This document shows, piece by piece, positions 47,440 through 57,699 of a stretch of DNA of 64,000 nt. The notes under the pieces are model-generated. The model did no database searches. It was not told where the DNA came from and saw only the letters and a program-made list of their open reading frames with translations. The stretch lies in contig JADANN010000215.1 of NCBI GenBank assembly GCA_018806985.1, positions 124,001 to 188,000 of the forward strand, in the 5' to 3' direction. The position numbers were made by a program, and so were the translations under genes. How positions within the stretch are numbered: position 1 is the stretch's first letter; the number at the start of each line of letters is the position of its first letter. Source of the DNA: Angiostrongylus vasorum. Taxonomy: Eukaryota > Nematoda > Chromadorea > Rhabditida > Metastrongylidae.

Positions 47440-47740
47440 TTAAATCGCCAGTTTCGCAACCGTCTGCATGACCATCTATTTACGACGCAAAAATTGAACG
47501 TAATTTGCACTACTGTCTTGTAAAGTTTGCAGGGAAGATCACGGTGGCGAAACGAGTGGACCACTCTGCGTCTGCATGAGAGAACACCTAGTTGAGAAAC
47601 TTAAGGTCAAAACAGGTACTCCAATAGGCGTGCATGGCAACAGACATAATGGAGAAGATTTTAAAGCAGAAGTTACCATCCTCGCAAAGGAATTGAAAAT
47701 TTCAGCATGCAAGTCTCGAGGCATTCTGGATTAAATCCCA
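47440..47740 (+). pseudogene. GIY-YIG endonuclease domain of the Penelope-like element, inactivated
   Basis: The lead-in QFRNRLHDHLFTT is followed after frame changes by CKVCREDHGGETSGPLCVCM, REHL, TGTPIGVHGNRHNGEDFKAE and VTILAKELKISACKSR, with a stop at 47732-47734. Past that, another frame continues with a PKKPEMN-type block. In intact relatives the YIG triad and the following Arg (GETGRPLCVR) are conserved. Here YIG reads HGG and the Arg position appears to be Cys, so both catalytic features look lost. Confidence 0.8.
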
Positions 47741-47929
47741 AGAAACCGGAAATGAACTGCAGGCAGGGATGTCTCGTAATCACGTGTGTTCTCACACGGT
47801 ATTTAAACCTGATATTTCAATGTGAGACAGGCACATTACTCATCTAAGAGAGCTTAGTGAGTTGTCCGCATATGAGAAGCTGTTTTCTTCTCAGTTCGAC
47901 AGAAAAAATTGGTTCCGTGTTTTTCTGTT

Positions 47930-48065
47930 TGGTTATGGAGGTGTTTGGCCCAGTAGACTGCAGTCAAATTTCACCCCTCCAGGATTTGAAGGAAGCGAAA
48001 TCCACAGCAAAATCAGCTTTTTGTGAATAAAGGTAAAATAACAACCTCGTAAATTACTCTTTGGA
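47930..48065 (+). repeat. right terminal repeat of the Penelope-like element
   Basis: GGTTATGGAGGTGTTTGGCC, CAGTAGACTGCAGTCAAATT, CACCCCTCCAGGATTTGAAG, then a worn core with AAAATCAGCTTTTTGTGAAT, AAAGGTAAAATAACAACCTC. It closely follows the consensus order of the repeat. Confidence 0.75.
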
Positions 48066-48139
48066 ATGAAAATAACATTTCGCTTCCAACAATTCTGTTA
48101 CTATATATATCATATATATGGAGAGAAAGGGAGAGAGAG

Positions 48140-48330
48140 AGAGGAATCATAAGCGCTATAATCATGGAATTGTGAAATACACGAATGGTTGTTGGCCTCA
48201 CTATGTCCCTAGTCTAACAAGCCTTAAATCCGTCCGGAAGTTAGTTTCGCACTTGTGTGAAAAAGCTTCGCCCGGTCCACAAAGACCGACGCCTTCTTAT
48301 GATGAAGATCTAAGAACGTTCTGGTAGAGC
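48140..48330 (+). repeat. SINE-2-like fragment
   Basis: CACTATGTCCCTAGTCTAAC, AAGCCTTAAATCCGTCCGGA, AGTTAGTTTCGCACTTGTGT resemble the SINE-2 middle. Preceded by a GA-rich run (48122-48146) and TATATATA. Weak assignment. Confidence 0.35.
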
Positions 48331-49077
48331 TATTACAAAATCCTAGAGCCAATCAACTCGGTACAGAATGGCTATGTGGTGGAAGAAGCCACACGGTGAT
48401 CTGAAGTTTCGGTCCAAAGCTGCGTACTTATGAGGATGATATAATGACTTATTTCCACAGCGCTTTACTGACGACTATGTCTGATGATGACACCATTATT
48501 TTCTGAATCAGAAGGATTAGAAGCTTTGACAAGGACTTGAAATTCATCATCATCGTCTTGTAGATGGAGTTAGGAAGTCGGTGTAACGTTGGTTCAAAAC
48601 AAAATGTTCAAAATAAATTGGCATACCATGGACGACAATAGAATATTCCCTAGCCACTGTAAAATGAAATGTTTTCGACAACCTTGGAGGACATTTCATT
48701 ATCTTTCCTAATTCTTTGGCCATTCCTATTACTATTACTAATCTGCTGTTTCTGTCCTAAAAATATCCATTTTCTTATTGGTAATCCATCACGTGTTCCA
48801 GTGGAGAGCATTTGATCCAAGGAGCTAAATTTCATCAAAGCGCTTTTTAAATTCGCAGTGTGTTTTCTACGAAATAGTACTGCTCAGTGAAGATTTGTGG
48901 GTGGTATTTGTGATTAGGACTACACTCCTTTCGAAATAGGCAGTAGACTGAATTTTTTTAATCATTTTACATGAAAAAAAGCTGGTGCCATTCCGTATAG
49001 AACGAAAACATTGAGTCCACTATAAGAGAGCAAAGTTCTTGCTCGTCGATTTTTCATTAGCATCGTAAAGTCAAATA
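48331..49077. other. no gene recognised
   Basis: AT-rich, short open frames only. Confidence 0.4.
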
Positions 49078-49272
49078 AAGCTGTAGAACAGCACGCTCAG
49101 GACCTAAAGGCAAAACCTATAGGACAGCACGTTCAAGACCTAAAGAAGGCAAAACCTATAGGACAGCACGTTCAAAACCTAAAGAAGGGAAAAAGCTGTA
49201 GAACAGTATCTTCAGGACCTAAAGAAGAGGCCAAGGCTGTAGAACTGCACCGTCAGGACCTAAAGAAGGTGG
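49078..49272 (+). repeat. 39-bp minisatellite, about five units, partly in open frame
   Basis: Units of 36, 39, 39, 41 and about 40 bp share ACAGCACGTTCAAGACCTAA and AGAAGGCAAAACCTATAGG. The 39-bp length equals 13 codons; in one frame the first three units read QHAQDLK, then PIGQHVQDLKKAK, then PIGQHVQNLKKGK. The frame is open from a stop near 49023, shifts in unit four and is regained in unit five. It may be a coding repeat of an unrecognised exon or simply a minisatellite. Confidence 0.8.
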
Positions 49273-50947
49273 TGTCAACGCGCGTCCAACAGCCTTGTCT
49301 CAGCTCATCAAAGACGACTCGTAAGAACAAAATAACTTCAATAAGGCATAGAAATTTTGAAAGGTTTATAGATAAAATGTTTGCTAGAACATTCCTAGCA
49401 ATCAAGCAAAGAGCACCATTTCTTGACTACTGCGGTTTGATTAGTTTGCACCAATGAACAAACTACATTAAAACATACCATATATATGCTAACTGAGAAC
49501 ACAGAAGTACTGGAACTGAAAAAATCGTTACTTCTAGTAAAGCACTCGAAGTCCAAGTATATTGAACTTTTCTGATATGGTCGTGGGAAACTTTTGTTGG
49601 AGGGGGACGGGCAAGTACGAATCGTTCTCGATGTACTTTTCAGTCAACTGATTTCAAAGCTTTTTGTCAGAGCCACATGCCGAGCACAACTCCCATGCGA
49701 GAATATGATGGCAGATGTACACGGAAGGTATAGATGAATTCCCCAACACCACAATGAAAGAGTTAATTCCCTTAATCCACCCTAATCCACCTTCTTCTCG
49801 CAAAGTCTGTCCTCTTCTCAGTGCATTTACACGATGTATGATGCGTGAAAACAACAGTGGATATAGGCGGAAGGTATAAGTGAAACCCGCACTAAATGAA
49901 GAATTTCATCACCTGAATCCACCTGCTCGAGAAGTTCGTCCGCTAAGTCTATCTACTTCTCACGGCATATGCATAAAGTTAATCGGGCTGCTTTTCATCC
50001 ACTATTCACAACCTGAGTAGTGAGCCATGGATATACGCTACTAATTGGATCGGGATCGAGATCTCTCACATGAAGAAGGTCCGTGTTTGTAAACATTGAC
50101 TGGAGTGAAATCGAGATGAAGTACGGAAAGAGGAGAACGAGAGGTTTCTATGAATTTTCTGACCACCCTGTGCCCGAATAAATTAAGGAAGGAATAGAAA
50201 GTAAAACGTATAGCAGACAGTTTAAGGAAGAAAAAAATGCAGAATGGTAATATACTGTAGAAATTCTGGAGTTTATGAATATCACTTAATCCCGAAGATT
50301 CGTTTATTCAGTAGGTGAGTGCAGCTTATCCCAGAATAAATTAATGGACGTGTCACATTGAGGATTTCGGCTACATAAAATATTCCTCCTGAAATCTCGA
50401 GATAGCCGTGTGATAAGGCGTTCCCAGGGCATCACTATTACGAACAGCATTCCTACGTTCGTGGATCCGGAGTCCTCAGGGAGGCTTGTTACCTTGCGCC
50501 TGAAATTATTACAGGACAGAAATTGTTCCTGAGGTTAAACGACCGACATATTCCAAAAAATCCACAAATGGTTAAATATTTGCAACGATTATTTCGAAGG
50601 AGCACAGAAAATTCCAAACAGAAGTCGAACCTCATCACACAAACTTCCGGAAAAATGCACGAAACACTGAGGATTTCTAGTGAAATGTAATAATTTAGCG
50701 CATTTTCCATGCACTCTTTTCCAAGTTCTACGAATTCTTCGTCAGCGAGTGATTTTCACAGAAACTAAGTGTGTAGTAAATCACGCCTTCATCGGCTCGT
50801 ATCAAAATTTGCGCAAGTTTGTTAGCAGACTGATTGATAGACTCTGGTAAGAACGTTTCTTATTAAAGTTCGGTCATTAAAAGTTAAAAGAAAAAATTAA
50901 AGTTAGAAAATTAAAAGCTATTAAAGTATTACAAACAACTGGGATGA
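49273..50947. other. no gene recognised
   Basis: Short open frames on both strands without recognised motifs. 49730-49840 and 49860-49950 contain a loosely repeated stretch (GGAAGGTATAGATGAATTCC and GGAAGGTATAAGTGAAACCC, each followed by ATCCACC). Confidence 0.4.
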
Positions 50948-51056
50948 TGCTGAGATATTTGCAAAACTCCGGACCGCAGGTGTTTACGGTGGGGAACGAA
51001 AGCGCTGTTACCCTTTCCGGGGGGATAACGCGTTCAATACCACACCATGTTGTTAA
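50948..51056 (-). repeat. SINE-3 fragment
   Basis: Minus strand: CATGGTGTGGTATTGAACGC, GTTATCCCCCCGGAAAGGGT, GTTCCCCACCGTAAACACCT, GCGGTCCGGAGTTTTGCAAA, TATCTCAGCATCATC. It falls inside a 119-codon minus-strand open frame (50877-51236), which is therefore not a real gene. Confidence 0.75.
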
Positions 51057-51319
51057 ATCACAAATATTCCGACAGACTTGAAAACATGAAAAGCATTTTT
51101 TGAGGGCAGCAATATCTACATTTCCAATGGATTTGTCGTATGTGAGCAGGTAAAAAAAGTCGACAGACAATAAATAGATAAATATAATAAGCTTAAATAA
51201 TAGCTGCTGCAACAGATAGAGGAGAAACGTGTTCACATCAATGAAAATTGGACCCCTGTCAGCTTATCGCATTACAGTAGAAATTTGAGGTGATCCAGCA
51301 ACCACGCCGTAAAGAGATA

Positions 51320-51545
51320 CAAAAGATGAAGCGTTTTAACCATTCTCCAAGAGATACGCTTTGCATGCTACTCCATTAAACATGGTAGAAGTCAGTGAAT
51401 GCATATTCGGCCTTTGTAATGACTTCCGACGGTGTGCCGATGTATCAATTTAGGGCTTTCATCTTTCCAGATAAGACTGGAACCAATTTTCAGACGTTTG
51501 AGGGATGGAAGGCTTGTTAAGCCAAAGGCACGGTTTCGAACCAAC
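51320..51545 (-). repeat. SINE-1 copy, diverged
   Basis: Plus strand: GAAGCGTTTTAACCATTCTC, GATACGCTTTGCATGCTACT, GTGAATGCATATTCGGCCTT, CCAGATAAGACTGGAACCAA, GGGATGGAAGGCTTGTTAAG, CACGGTTTCGAACC: the complement of SINE-1 in order. Confidence 0.7.
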
Positions 51546-52139
51546 TAAAACTTGCAAGGTTTCTAACGTTTACATCTTGAATTCACAGTACCTCGAATCG
51601 AAACTTGGTCGTGTTGTAGGTTTTGAGAGTGTGGTCTATATAGAAACAAACACCTACTCACGTCACCTCTACAGTATCACAGCGTTGTATTAGTTGTGAC
51701 AATGATGAATTGCGTTGTTAAGAGAAGAGATGGATAAAAATCGCCTATCTATAAATTTCTTGAAAACTGTTCAGTATCGATGTAAAAACAGTTATGAAAA
51801 AATGCAGGAATCAAAATGGAAAACTCCTCAGTTTGCCAATGTCAATAGAATAAGCGCTGAAGGAAGTTCAAGGCCCTGCACGCCATCATACCAGTAACAT
51901 TCATAAGAAGTCGGTGATCCCATTTAATAAATGAACAAATGGGCGAGAAGTCGATAGTAAATCATTCGCAGGGTATTTGATGTCTAGGACTCAGTAGAAT
52001 CTATCTAGAAAATGACTGGTTCCCCTAATTTCACCTGGGCACAACAATTACAACAGTCTCTCCAGGAAGGAAGAACATCATAAATTTCAAGTATAACTTT
52101 CAGTAATTACCAATACCGACCTCGGTATTCTTTCTTTGA

Positions 52140-52310
52140 TAAGCTTACTATTCGGCTAACGTCTCGACGTCTTCGTTCTCATCAGAGCCAACGATCCGAG
52201 TCGATAGTCCACGGTTCTCTTTCGTTTCGATGTGGTGTCTTCGCCTTAGTATCGAGTTGCGTCTTCGTCAGCGGACCATCTCTCGAATGAGAGATATACT
52301 CACCTCCGAC
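52140..52310 (-). repeat. second Penelope-type terminal repeat variant
   Basis: TTCGGCTAACGTCTCGACGT, CTTCGTTCTCATCAGAGCCA, ACGATCCGAGTCGATAGTCC match 9635-9760 (TTCGGCTAACGTTTCGAGTT, GATCCGAGCCGATTGTC) and continue for over 150 bp. The minus-strand core has TGATGAGAACGAAGACGTCG then AGACGTTAGCC. Confidence 0.55.
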
Positions 52311-52384
52311 CTCGGTATTGATCAACTGTGTGCGGAGAAGCCATTTTGTTTTCAATGCGATTGAAATCTTTGCTTTGTGATTTT

Positions 52385-52530
52385 TCCGTTCTGGTTATGG
52401 AGATATTCAGCTGAGTAGATTACGGTCAAATTGTCCGGCCCAAGATCTGAAGAAGGCGAAAGCCGCCGAAATGTCAGCTCTTTTGTAAATGTAGAATAAA
52501 GTGACAAACTCGTGCTTGGTCATCAATAGA
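52385..52530 (+). repeat. Penelope-like terminal repeat, well preserved
   Basis: GTTATGGAGATATTCAGCTG, AGTAGATTACGGTCAAATTG, the core, then CTTTTGTAAATGTAGAATAA, AGTGACAAACTCGTGCTTGG. The order is identical to 47930-48065. Confidence 0.75.
52443..52479 (+). ncRNA. hammerhead-ribozyme-like core
   Basis: AGAT, CTGAAGA, AGGCGAAAGCCGCC, GAAAT, GTC, AGCT. Helix II can form as GGC-GAAA-GCC. GAAAT replaces GAAAC. Confidence 0.45.
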
Positions 52531-53084
52531 ATGGTGAATAACTTTCGGGCGTATAGTTTCATCGTGACACGAAAGTATAGCTGGATAAAAACTAGTTGAT
52601 TAAAGGAAATGGTAGATTTCATAAAATAAAACGGGTTTTCTGTGATTGAGAAAATGGCCATTCATAACAGTGAGGAAGGCGTGGCTTCATAGTTACGTCG
52701 ATCCATTACTATCGGAATGTTATGGAATTTTCCGAAAAATTTAGCACTACTAGAGAATTGTACTCTTCATATGTTTAGCAGGGCCTAACCCCACGCTAAG
52801 CCTAACAAAAAACTTGGATAGCTCTTGAAAATTTACCACGCCTATTGCCTCGGCAACAAGACTAAGTCAGTGATAAACAACAAATCTTGAGAACCGTAAT
52901 AGTTATGGAAACTAGTGAAATATTTTTAAATACATATATCCCCGAAAAAAAAGAAACAAGACAAGCATCTAAAAACCGCTGAGAAATCATTGACGGCGTA
53001 TAAATCGTTGGTGACCAGATGAACGTCAACATAAATATTTAGCACCATTAAAAACATAAGCTCTATGCTTCGATTCCGCATCGA

Positions 53085-53225
53085 GCCTAACATGCCTCTA
53101 AAGCCTACCAACCGCCTATCGTGAAGACAGAGCTGAGAACGCTCTAGTTATTTTAGGGTTCCATAAAAAAATCAACTCAACCAGCACTCAACGACATTCA
53201 TTACAGCAGCAAAATTTTCAAGTAC
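53085..53225 (+). repeat. SINE-2 fragment
   Basis: TCAACTCAACCAGCACTCAA, CGACATTCATTACAGCAGCA, AAATTTTCAAGTACCC match the SINE-2 body at 44405-44460. Confidence 0.55.
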
Positions 53226-53281
53226 CCAAAAGGAAATCAGATGAGTTTTTTGGGGAGGGGAACGTAGTAAAGTAGCTGAAC

Positions 53282-53284
<3 letters not shown>

Positions 53285-53317
<33 letters not shown>
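53285..53317. repeat. AT dinucleotide microsatellite
   Basis: About 16 consecutive AT units. Confidence 0.9.
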
Positions 53318-53515
53318 TATACATATAAAGCCCTTAAGGTTCTTATTTAATGAGTTCATTTTTCCCAAACATCCAATTCCTGCTAATCCTCTAATTATAA
53401 ACTACTGTCGTACTTCGGCGTACTGTATTACATCATGAAAAAGTTCGTCAATGTGGCAACACTTATGAACTACAGGGAAAAAACAGTGTAATTATTATAA
53501 CTTCGTCGTTTTCTT

Positions 53516-53630
53516 TCTCAGCAATCGCGAGGTTGTTAAACAGCATACGTTTACTTCCATACAATAACACATATACAACACAACCGTAGCTGAAATTTCG
53601 GCAGAACCGCCTTCTTCAGAGCCGCTTTTT
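53516..53630 (-). repeat. Penelope-like terminal repeat, foldback subtype
   Basis: Plus-strand TCAGCAATCGCGAGGTTGTT, AAACAGCATACGTTTACTTC, CATACAATAACACATATACA matches the left arm of the 17.9-18.7 kb foldback almost base for base, then diverges after the core at about 53625. Confidence 0.75.
53588..53623 (-). ncRNA. hammerhead-ribozyme-like core
   Basis: Minus strand: GGCT, CTGAAGA, AGGCGGTTCTGCC, GAAAT, TTC, AGCT. Helix I and II can pair; the GAAAC-GTC junction is mutated to GAAAT-TTC. Confidence 0.45.
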
Positions 53631-53769
53631 TCACCTGTCTTCCACCGAGGAAGAACAGCCGCTCAGAGTCGAATATGGTTGACGATTCATTCATTGTCAT
53701 TATGTCAGTGTCACTATTGCTGGTGGAATCGTTAGGGTCAAAAACTGGCTGAGATAAAGGCAAAACGAT

Positions 53770-53935
53770 GAGTGGTCAGTGGCGCAGTGGTTGATACGTG
53801 AGCCACCGGAAAGGATAAAAGCGTGTCCCAAGCTAGCTTGGGGTCCACGCTTTGCAAATATCTCAGCATCCTTGTGGTTGTATTTCATATAATATATACC
53901 ATGCCATGAATAAATAATAGCCACTAAATAAAAAA
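53770..53935 (+). repeat. SINE-3 copy with clear A box
   Basis: GTGGTCAGTGGCGCAGTGGT (A box), GAGCCACCGGAAAGGATAAA, GGGTCCACGCTTTGCAAATA, TCTCAGCATCCTTGTGGTTG, TATTTCATATAATATATACC. It shows the pol III head that is worn in other copies. Confidence 0.7.
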
Positions 53936-54359
53936 ATGTCATTACGATTCCTTTTAAGCTCTTAGATTCGCCGAGGTGTTCGTTGTAGTGATTTCGTTTA
54001 TACCATCATCATTAACAAGTGACTGAGTTCTTTAAGAAACCAATCAAACACGACGAAAGATAACCAGATTAAGAATACGTGTTGACAAATCATTTCCTGC
54101 TGAACATGGTCAGGTTCGTTTCCTGCTCCGATAAGTTTGTCTCCATACTGAATGAATTAACGCAGTGTAGTGGCAGTGGTGACTAATATCCATAGTTTAT
54201 GCGTGGTTGTGCGTCATAAGTTGCAAGTATTGCAAGTACAAATACTTTATTACGTGGAAGTATTACATCTGCCGTCAAGCTTCACACTGCTAACTTTCCG
54301 TATCCTACGAAGGAAAAAGAAGTAGCAGATCTTCTTTAAGATTTCAGTAATGTGCGGTG
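53936..54359. other. no gene recognised
   Basis: AT-rich sequence between repeats; nothing recognised. Confidence 0.4.
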
Positions 54360-54790
54360 GTTTTGATCGAAGAACAGATTTCTTTCATATGACTCGGCAT
54401 CACATCTTGTACGCATCTTAGCACCTTTTTTATTTGATTCGTTCCTTCGCACCCATCTTCCTCGAAGGCCTTCGATTTTACATGGGTTCTGCATCTACTT
54501 GAAGATTTTTCTGTCATCTTTAAATAAGCCATTGAAACCACGTCAAGTAGATCCTAACTGCAACCTTGGAGTACTCGTGAAGCCCCCCTCACCCCAGTAT
54601 TTCAACAACAAGCAGTGCCTACTGGTTGTGGATCAGACGCACCTCTTCCAGACAAGTTTAGTGGCAACTTGCTTACCCCTGGGTGTATAGGAGCTCTAGC
54701 TCAGTATTGAACTAGGGCCTTGCCAGTATTGAATAGCATCTCTACCACTGAGCTACTCGTAATCTGTACAAAGGCTAGATATGTTTATAC
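54360..54790 (-). repeat. SINE-2-type copy with tRNA-like head
   Basis: Minus-strand head near 54770: CGAGTAGCTCAGTGGTAGAG (A box) and CCCTAGTTCAATACTGAGCT (B box), then CAAGTTGCCACTAAACTTGT, and at the 3' side GAAGGCCTTCGAGGAAGATG, GGTGCGAAGGAACGAATCAA. The head resembles a tRNA but lacks a proper acceptor and anticodon stem. Confidence 0.55.
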
Positions 54791-54797
54791 GTAATGT

Positions 54798-54925
54798 AAA
54801 TAATAAAGGATAAAGTGTTCAGCCTTCAGCCTTCAGCGTTGATCAAACATAAAGTTCTCCATGAATACGCATTCGACTTCATCAAGCACCTTACATGAGT
54901 TTTAATGCATATCTGGCGTATGTGC
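54798..54925 (-). repeat. SINE-1 3' end
   Basis: Plus strand: AATAATAAAGGATAAAGTGT, CAGCGTTGATCAAACATAAA, CGCATTCGACTTCATCAAGC, TTTTAATGCATATCTGGCGT. CAGCCTT is duplicated at the tail. Confidence 0.65.
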
Positions 54926-55544
54926 TAGTAATTATCGTTTTTCATGGACACCTCGAATATCTCACGGTACCCAATCTGCCGTAATGTGGATAACACAGTA
55001 TCGTTAGAGAAAACAAAAGAGGTTCGATTGTTCGGCTAGAAAGTCGTGGAAAATGTTTTACTAAATTGATAGAGAATTTGATGACAATGGCAGTCCTCAT
55101 GGAGTTGAGTTAATCACATGTCTTAGTACGAAGAGTAGGCGAAAATAAAAGGTTATGATGAGTACGCAAGTCTACTATTAGAAGTTTTTAACTCCATGTC
55201 AGCCTCCCCCTCTAATTTGATTATTATCAATGATGTGGAGTAATCTATTCGTTGGTCGGATACGGAGGTTCGGACCTTGGGGAAAACTCAGAAGCTATCG
55301 TAGACCTACATAGAGCAATTTTGCTATAGCTCCTATGTTCCGCGGTATCCATCAACTATACCCTCATAGAATTAAAATGATCCGTAAAGCATAAGATTCC
55401 GAACGAAGCGATAAACTATCAAGAATTCTCCAATAAGAAGGCAAACGCTGCGCTTGGAGTTGTGCTTGCCACAGTTGCTAGCACCCACTAATTGATAAAT
55501 TGATCCTCAGTTTTTTTTACATGACTCAAATATATCACGTTGTG
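54926..55544. other. no gene recognised
   Basis: AT-rich sequence between repeats; no motif seen. Confidence 0.4.
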
Positions 55545-55870
55545 CAGATCCCAGAACTTCATCTATTAGATTTTCGTCCTTTCCACCATCTATGATGGTC
55601 CTCAAACCTTTTTTTTCGTGTGCGTTCGATTTTTGCTTTATGATTTGCGTCTTTTATGTGAATGTCGTCAAATGCTAGTCGAGTCAATTCTCCCTAGTCT
55701 CCTGAGATAGCCCAGCTAGAGCGTTTCCACTTGGACTATAAAAAGTATTCCGATTGTAGACATTTTTGGTTCAAATTCCTTGACCCCAGAGCGATGAGAG
55801 ACCTGGTGAGCCCAGGGCAGTTACGAATCAAGGCCTAAGATGGTTACACCGTGCTCGTAGTAGTTGGCAT
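55545..55870 (-). repeat. SINE-2 copy
   Basis: Plus strand: CAGATCCCAGAACTTCATCT, GTGTGCGTTCGATTTTTGCT, TATGTGAATGTCGTCAAATG, CTAGTCGAGTCAATTCTCCC, AGTCTCCTGAGATAGCCCAG, CTGGTGAGCCCAGGGCAGTT: the complement of the SINE-2 order. Confidence 0.65.
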
Positions 55871-56044
55871 AACTACTATTATGCTATCCATCTCCTACTT
55901 GAGCTCTGTAGTTGGAAAAAATTATGCCTACGTCACCAAAAAATTATAGTGGTATATTGCCAGACAGAAGAAAAGAATGAAACATATATGACTGGCAGAA
56001 ACTGGGCAAGACAAGACGAAAAAAGAGGAAGACAATACACTACC

Positions 56045-57625
56045 ATACTTAGATACTTGGACAGCCCGTCTTCCCCGGTTGTGCTGGCTCCCGCACAATT
56101 TCCATTCGCTGCTCTCTGGAGTAATCACGTCAAAGGTGGTGGTCTGCTTCGAACACGGTGACGTCCGCGACATCCATTTCGTAATCCTGAAATCGTCAGC
56201 ATCTCCAAGTGTAGGTGGTTGAAGTTGGCCACGAACGCTTCTTCCCATCGTTTGAGTGGTTTTCCAAGAGGATGCTTGAATTTTCTTGGGATCCACTGCA
56301 TTGTTCTTTTCGCCCAATTGTCATTTGTTCTCACTATGTGACCAGCCTTTTGTGTTTCGCTTTCGATGTATATTCCCTTGGATTCCGAAGATGAGACAGG
56401 TTTGGAAGATCCGAGCTGCGCAATTTAGACGTTGTGAGTGTCTGTCAAATTTCAGAAGAGATCGTTTAAACGCTCCGTGGGTAGTGTTCATATTTCTTGA
56501 TGAGGTTGAAGTATCAACGCACATCTCCCCGAATGCGGTCCTTCTTGCTCTCTTTCTTCTGTTTAATTCCTCCTTCATGTTGTTTTCCATATTCACTGAA
56601 CGTACAAGGTAAACGTACGAAGTGACTTCTGTAACCAAAGGACTATTCAGTTAGATCTGTTCACCTTCGCACCATGGGTCCTTCATGAACAGGGTCTTCG
56701 TTGCATTTATGCGCTATCCGCTTTTTCCCACGTCGCTGAGTCTCTGCTTTAGTGGCACTCCTCAAAAAGATGACAAAGTCATCCGCCAAACGAAGATTTG
56801 ATAGGAATTTTTCCATCGCGTGAACGTATAGCTTTGTCGTCCCAATCGAGAAACTTCGTTATCCACCGCAGTGTGGCAGTAAACAGCCTTGGCGATATTG
56901 TGTCGTCACGTCGGACCCTTCTTCCTATGGGTATAGTGAGGGTTCGATGAAAAAAGCTGTATATTTGTGTTGCAGTTCTGATTACACTCTACTAGTGTTC
57001 GTATGTAGGACTAGCCGACTTCTTGCTCGACTAGCGCCAATAGGGTTGCATTCGTTTCTGACGCTGTCAAACGCATTCCCGTAGTCGATAAAGGTTAAGA
57101 TATGGAACAGATGGCACCCTCAGCTGAGTTCTATGAACCGTGATACGGCTTCTATGTGGCCCATTCAGCAGAATCGCTGTGAGAATCTTGCTTGCTCAAC
57201 TGGTTGTGCCTCATGCAAGGTCTCCGATAGCCACAAAAGGGTAATCTTCGTGAACAGCTTGTCAAGTACAGTCAAGAAGCATACCGGATGGTAAATACGA
57301 AGATCCCTTTAGTCACCTCTCATAGGAAGAATGACCGCTCGCGAGCTCCTTCAATGTTCCGGGATTTTCTCTTTCTGAAGGTAAGTTGTTATGTGGGTTT
57401 CGAAAACAGGTCTAATTTGTGGTCATCAGCCCTAAGGAAATCTGTGGTATTAGGTTCTCGAAGTCTACCTCCCTTTATGCTTTCTATCCCAACTTTAACT
57501 TCAGAGGAAGAATTACGGGCGGTTCTTCACAAGCGGGAATTTTGGGGTCTGAGACGAAGACCGTGGAGCGGAAAAGAATGGTATGGAACTTTTCCGCTAT
57601 GACTGTCACATAAAGGTGGAATATA
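56045..57625 (-). pseudogene. RTE-B retrotransposon, truncated copy
   Basis: Read leftwards. 57620-57480 matches the linker at 59700-59570 (ACTTCAGAGGAAGAATTACG region). RT follows in broken frames, with a region equivalent to GKFLSNLRFADD near 56780-56810. VTEVTSYVYLVRSVNMENNM and KEELNRRKRARRTAFGE occur near 56630-56540, and RTNDNWAKRTMQWIPRKFKH, PLGKPLKRWEEAFVANFN near 56330-56220. The 3' end at about 56050 reads ACGGGCTGTCCAAGTATCTA, the RTE-B tail. No APE domain. Confidence 0.8.
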
Positions 57626-57699
57626 GTGATAGCGTCATTTTCGATCATCATAATAACGATAACAATACAGCAATGATAGCGACCATAATGTAAGTGTAA

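Larger units (their letters stand above)
45655..48065 (+). mobile_element. Penelope-like element, end to end, decayed, with inverted terminal repeats
   Basis: The parts in order are: a minus-strand terminal repeat (45655-45800), RT (46019-47100), a SINE-1 scrap (about 47166-47290), the linker and GIY-YIG nuclease (about 47290-47740), and a plus-strand terminal repeat (47930-48065). RT followed by GIY-YIG is the defining architecture of Penelope-like elements. The two terminal repeats face outward as inverted copies. All coding parts contain stops and frameshifts, so this copy is dead, but it links the terminal repeats scattered through the window to a named element class. Confidence 0.85.

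Noticed and set aside
47128..47523. 131-codon plus-strand frame as a gene
   Set aside because: It fuses a SINE-1 head with out-of-frame Penelope linker sequence.
49078..49272. CRISPR-like array
   Set aside because: Units are contiguous with no unique spacers, and the context is eukaryotic.
50877..51236. 119-codon minus-strand frame, hydrophobic start, as a membrane protein
   Set aside because: Its second half is a SINE-3 fragment and the first half is simple AT-rich sequence rich in Leu and Phe codons.
54685..54775. A true tRNA gene on the minus strand
   Set aside because: A and B boxes are present, but acceptor and anticodon stems do not pair; it is a SINE head.
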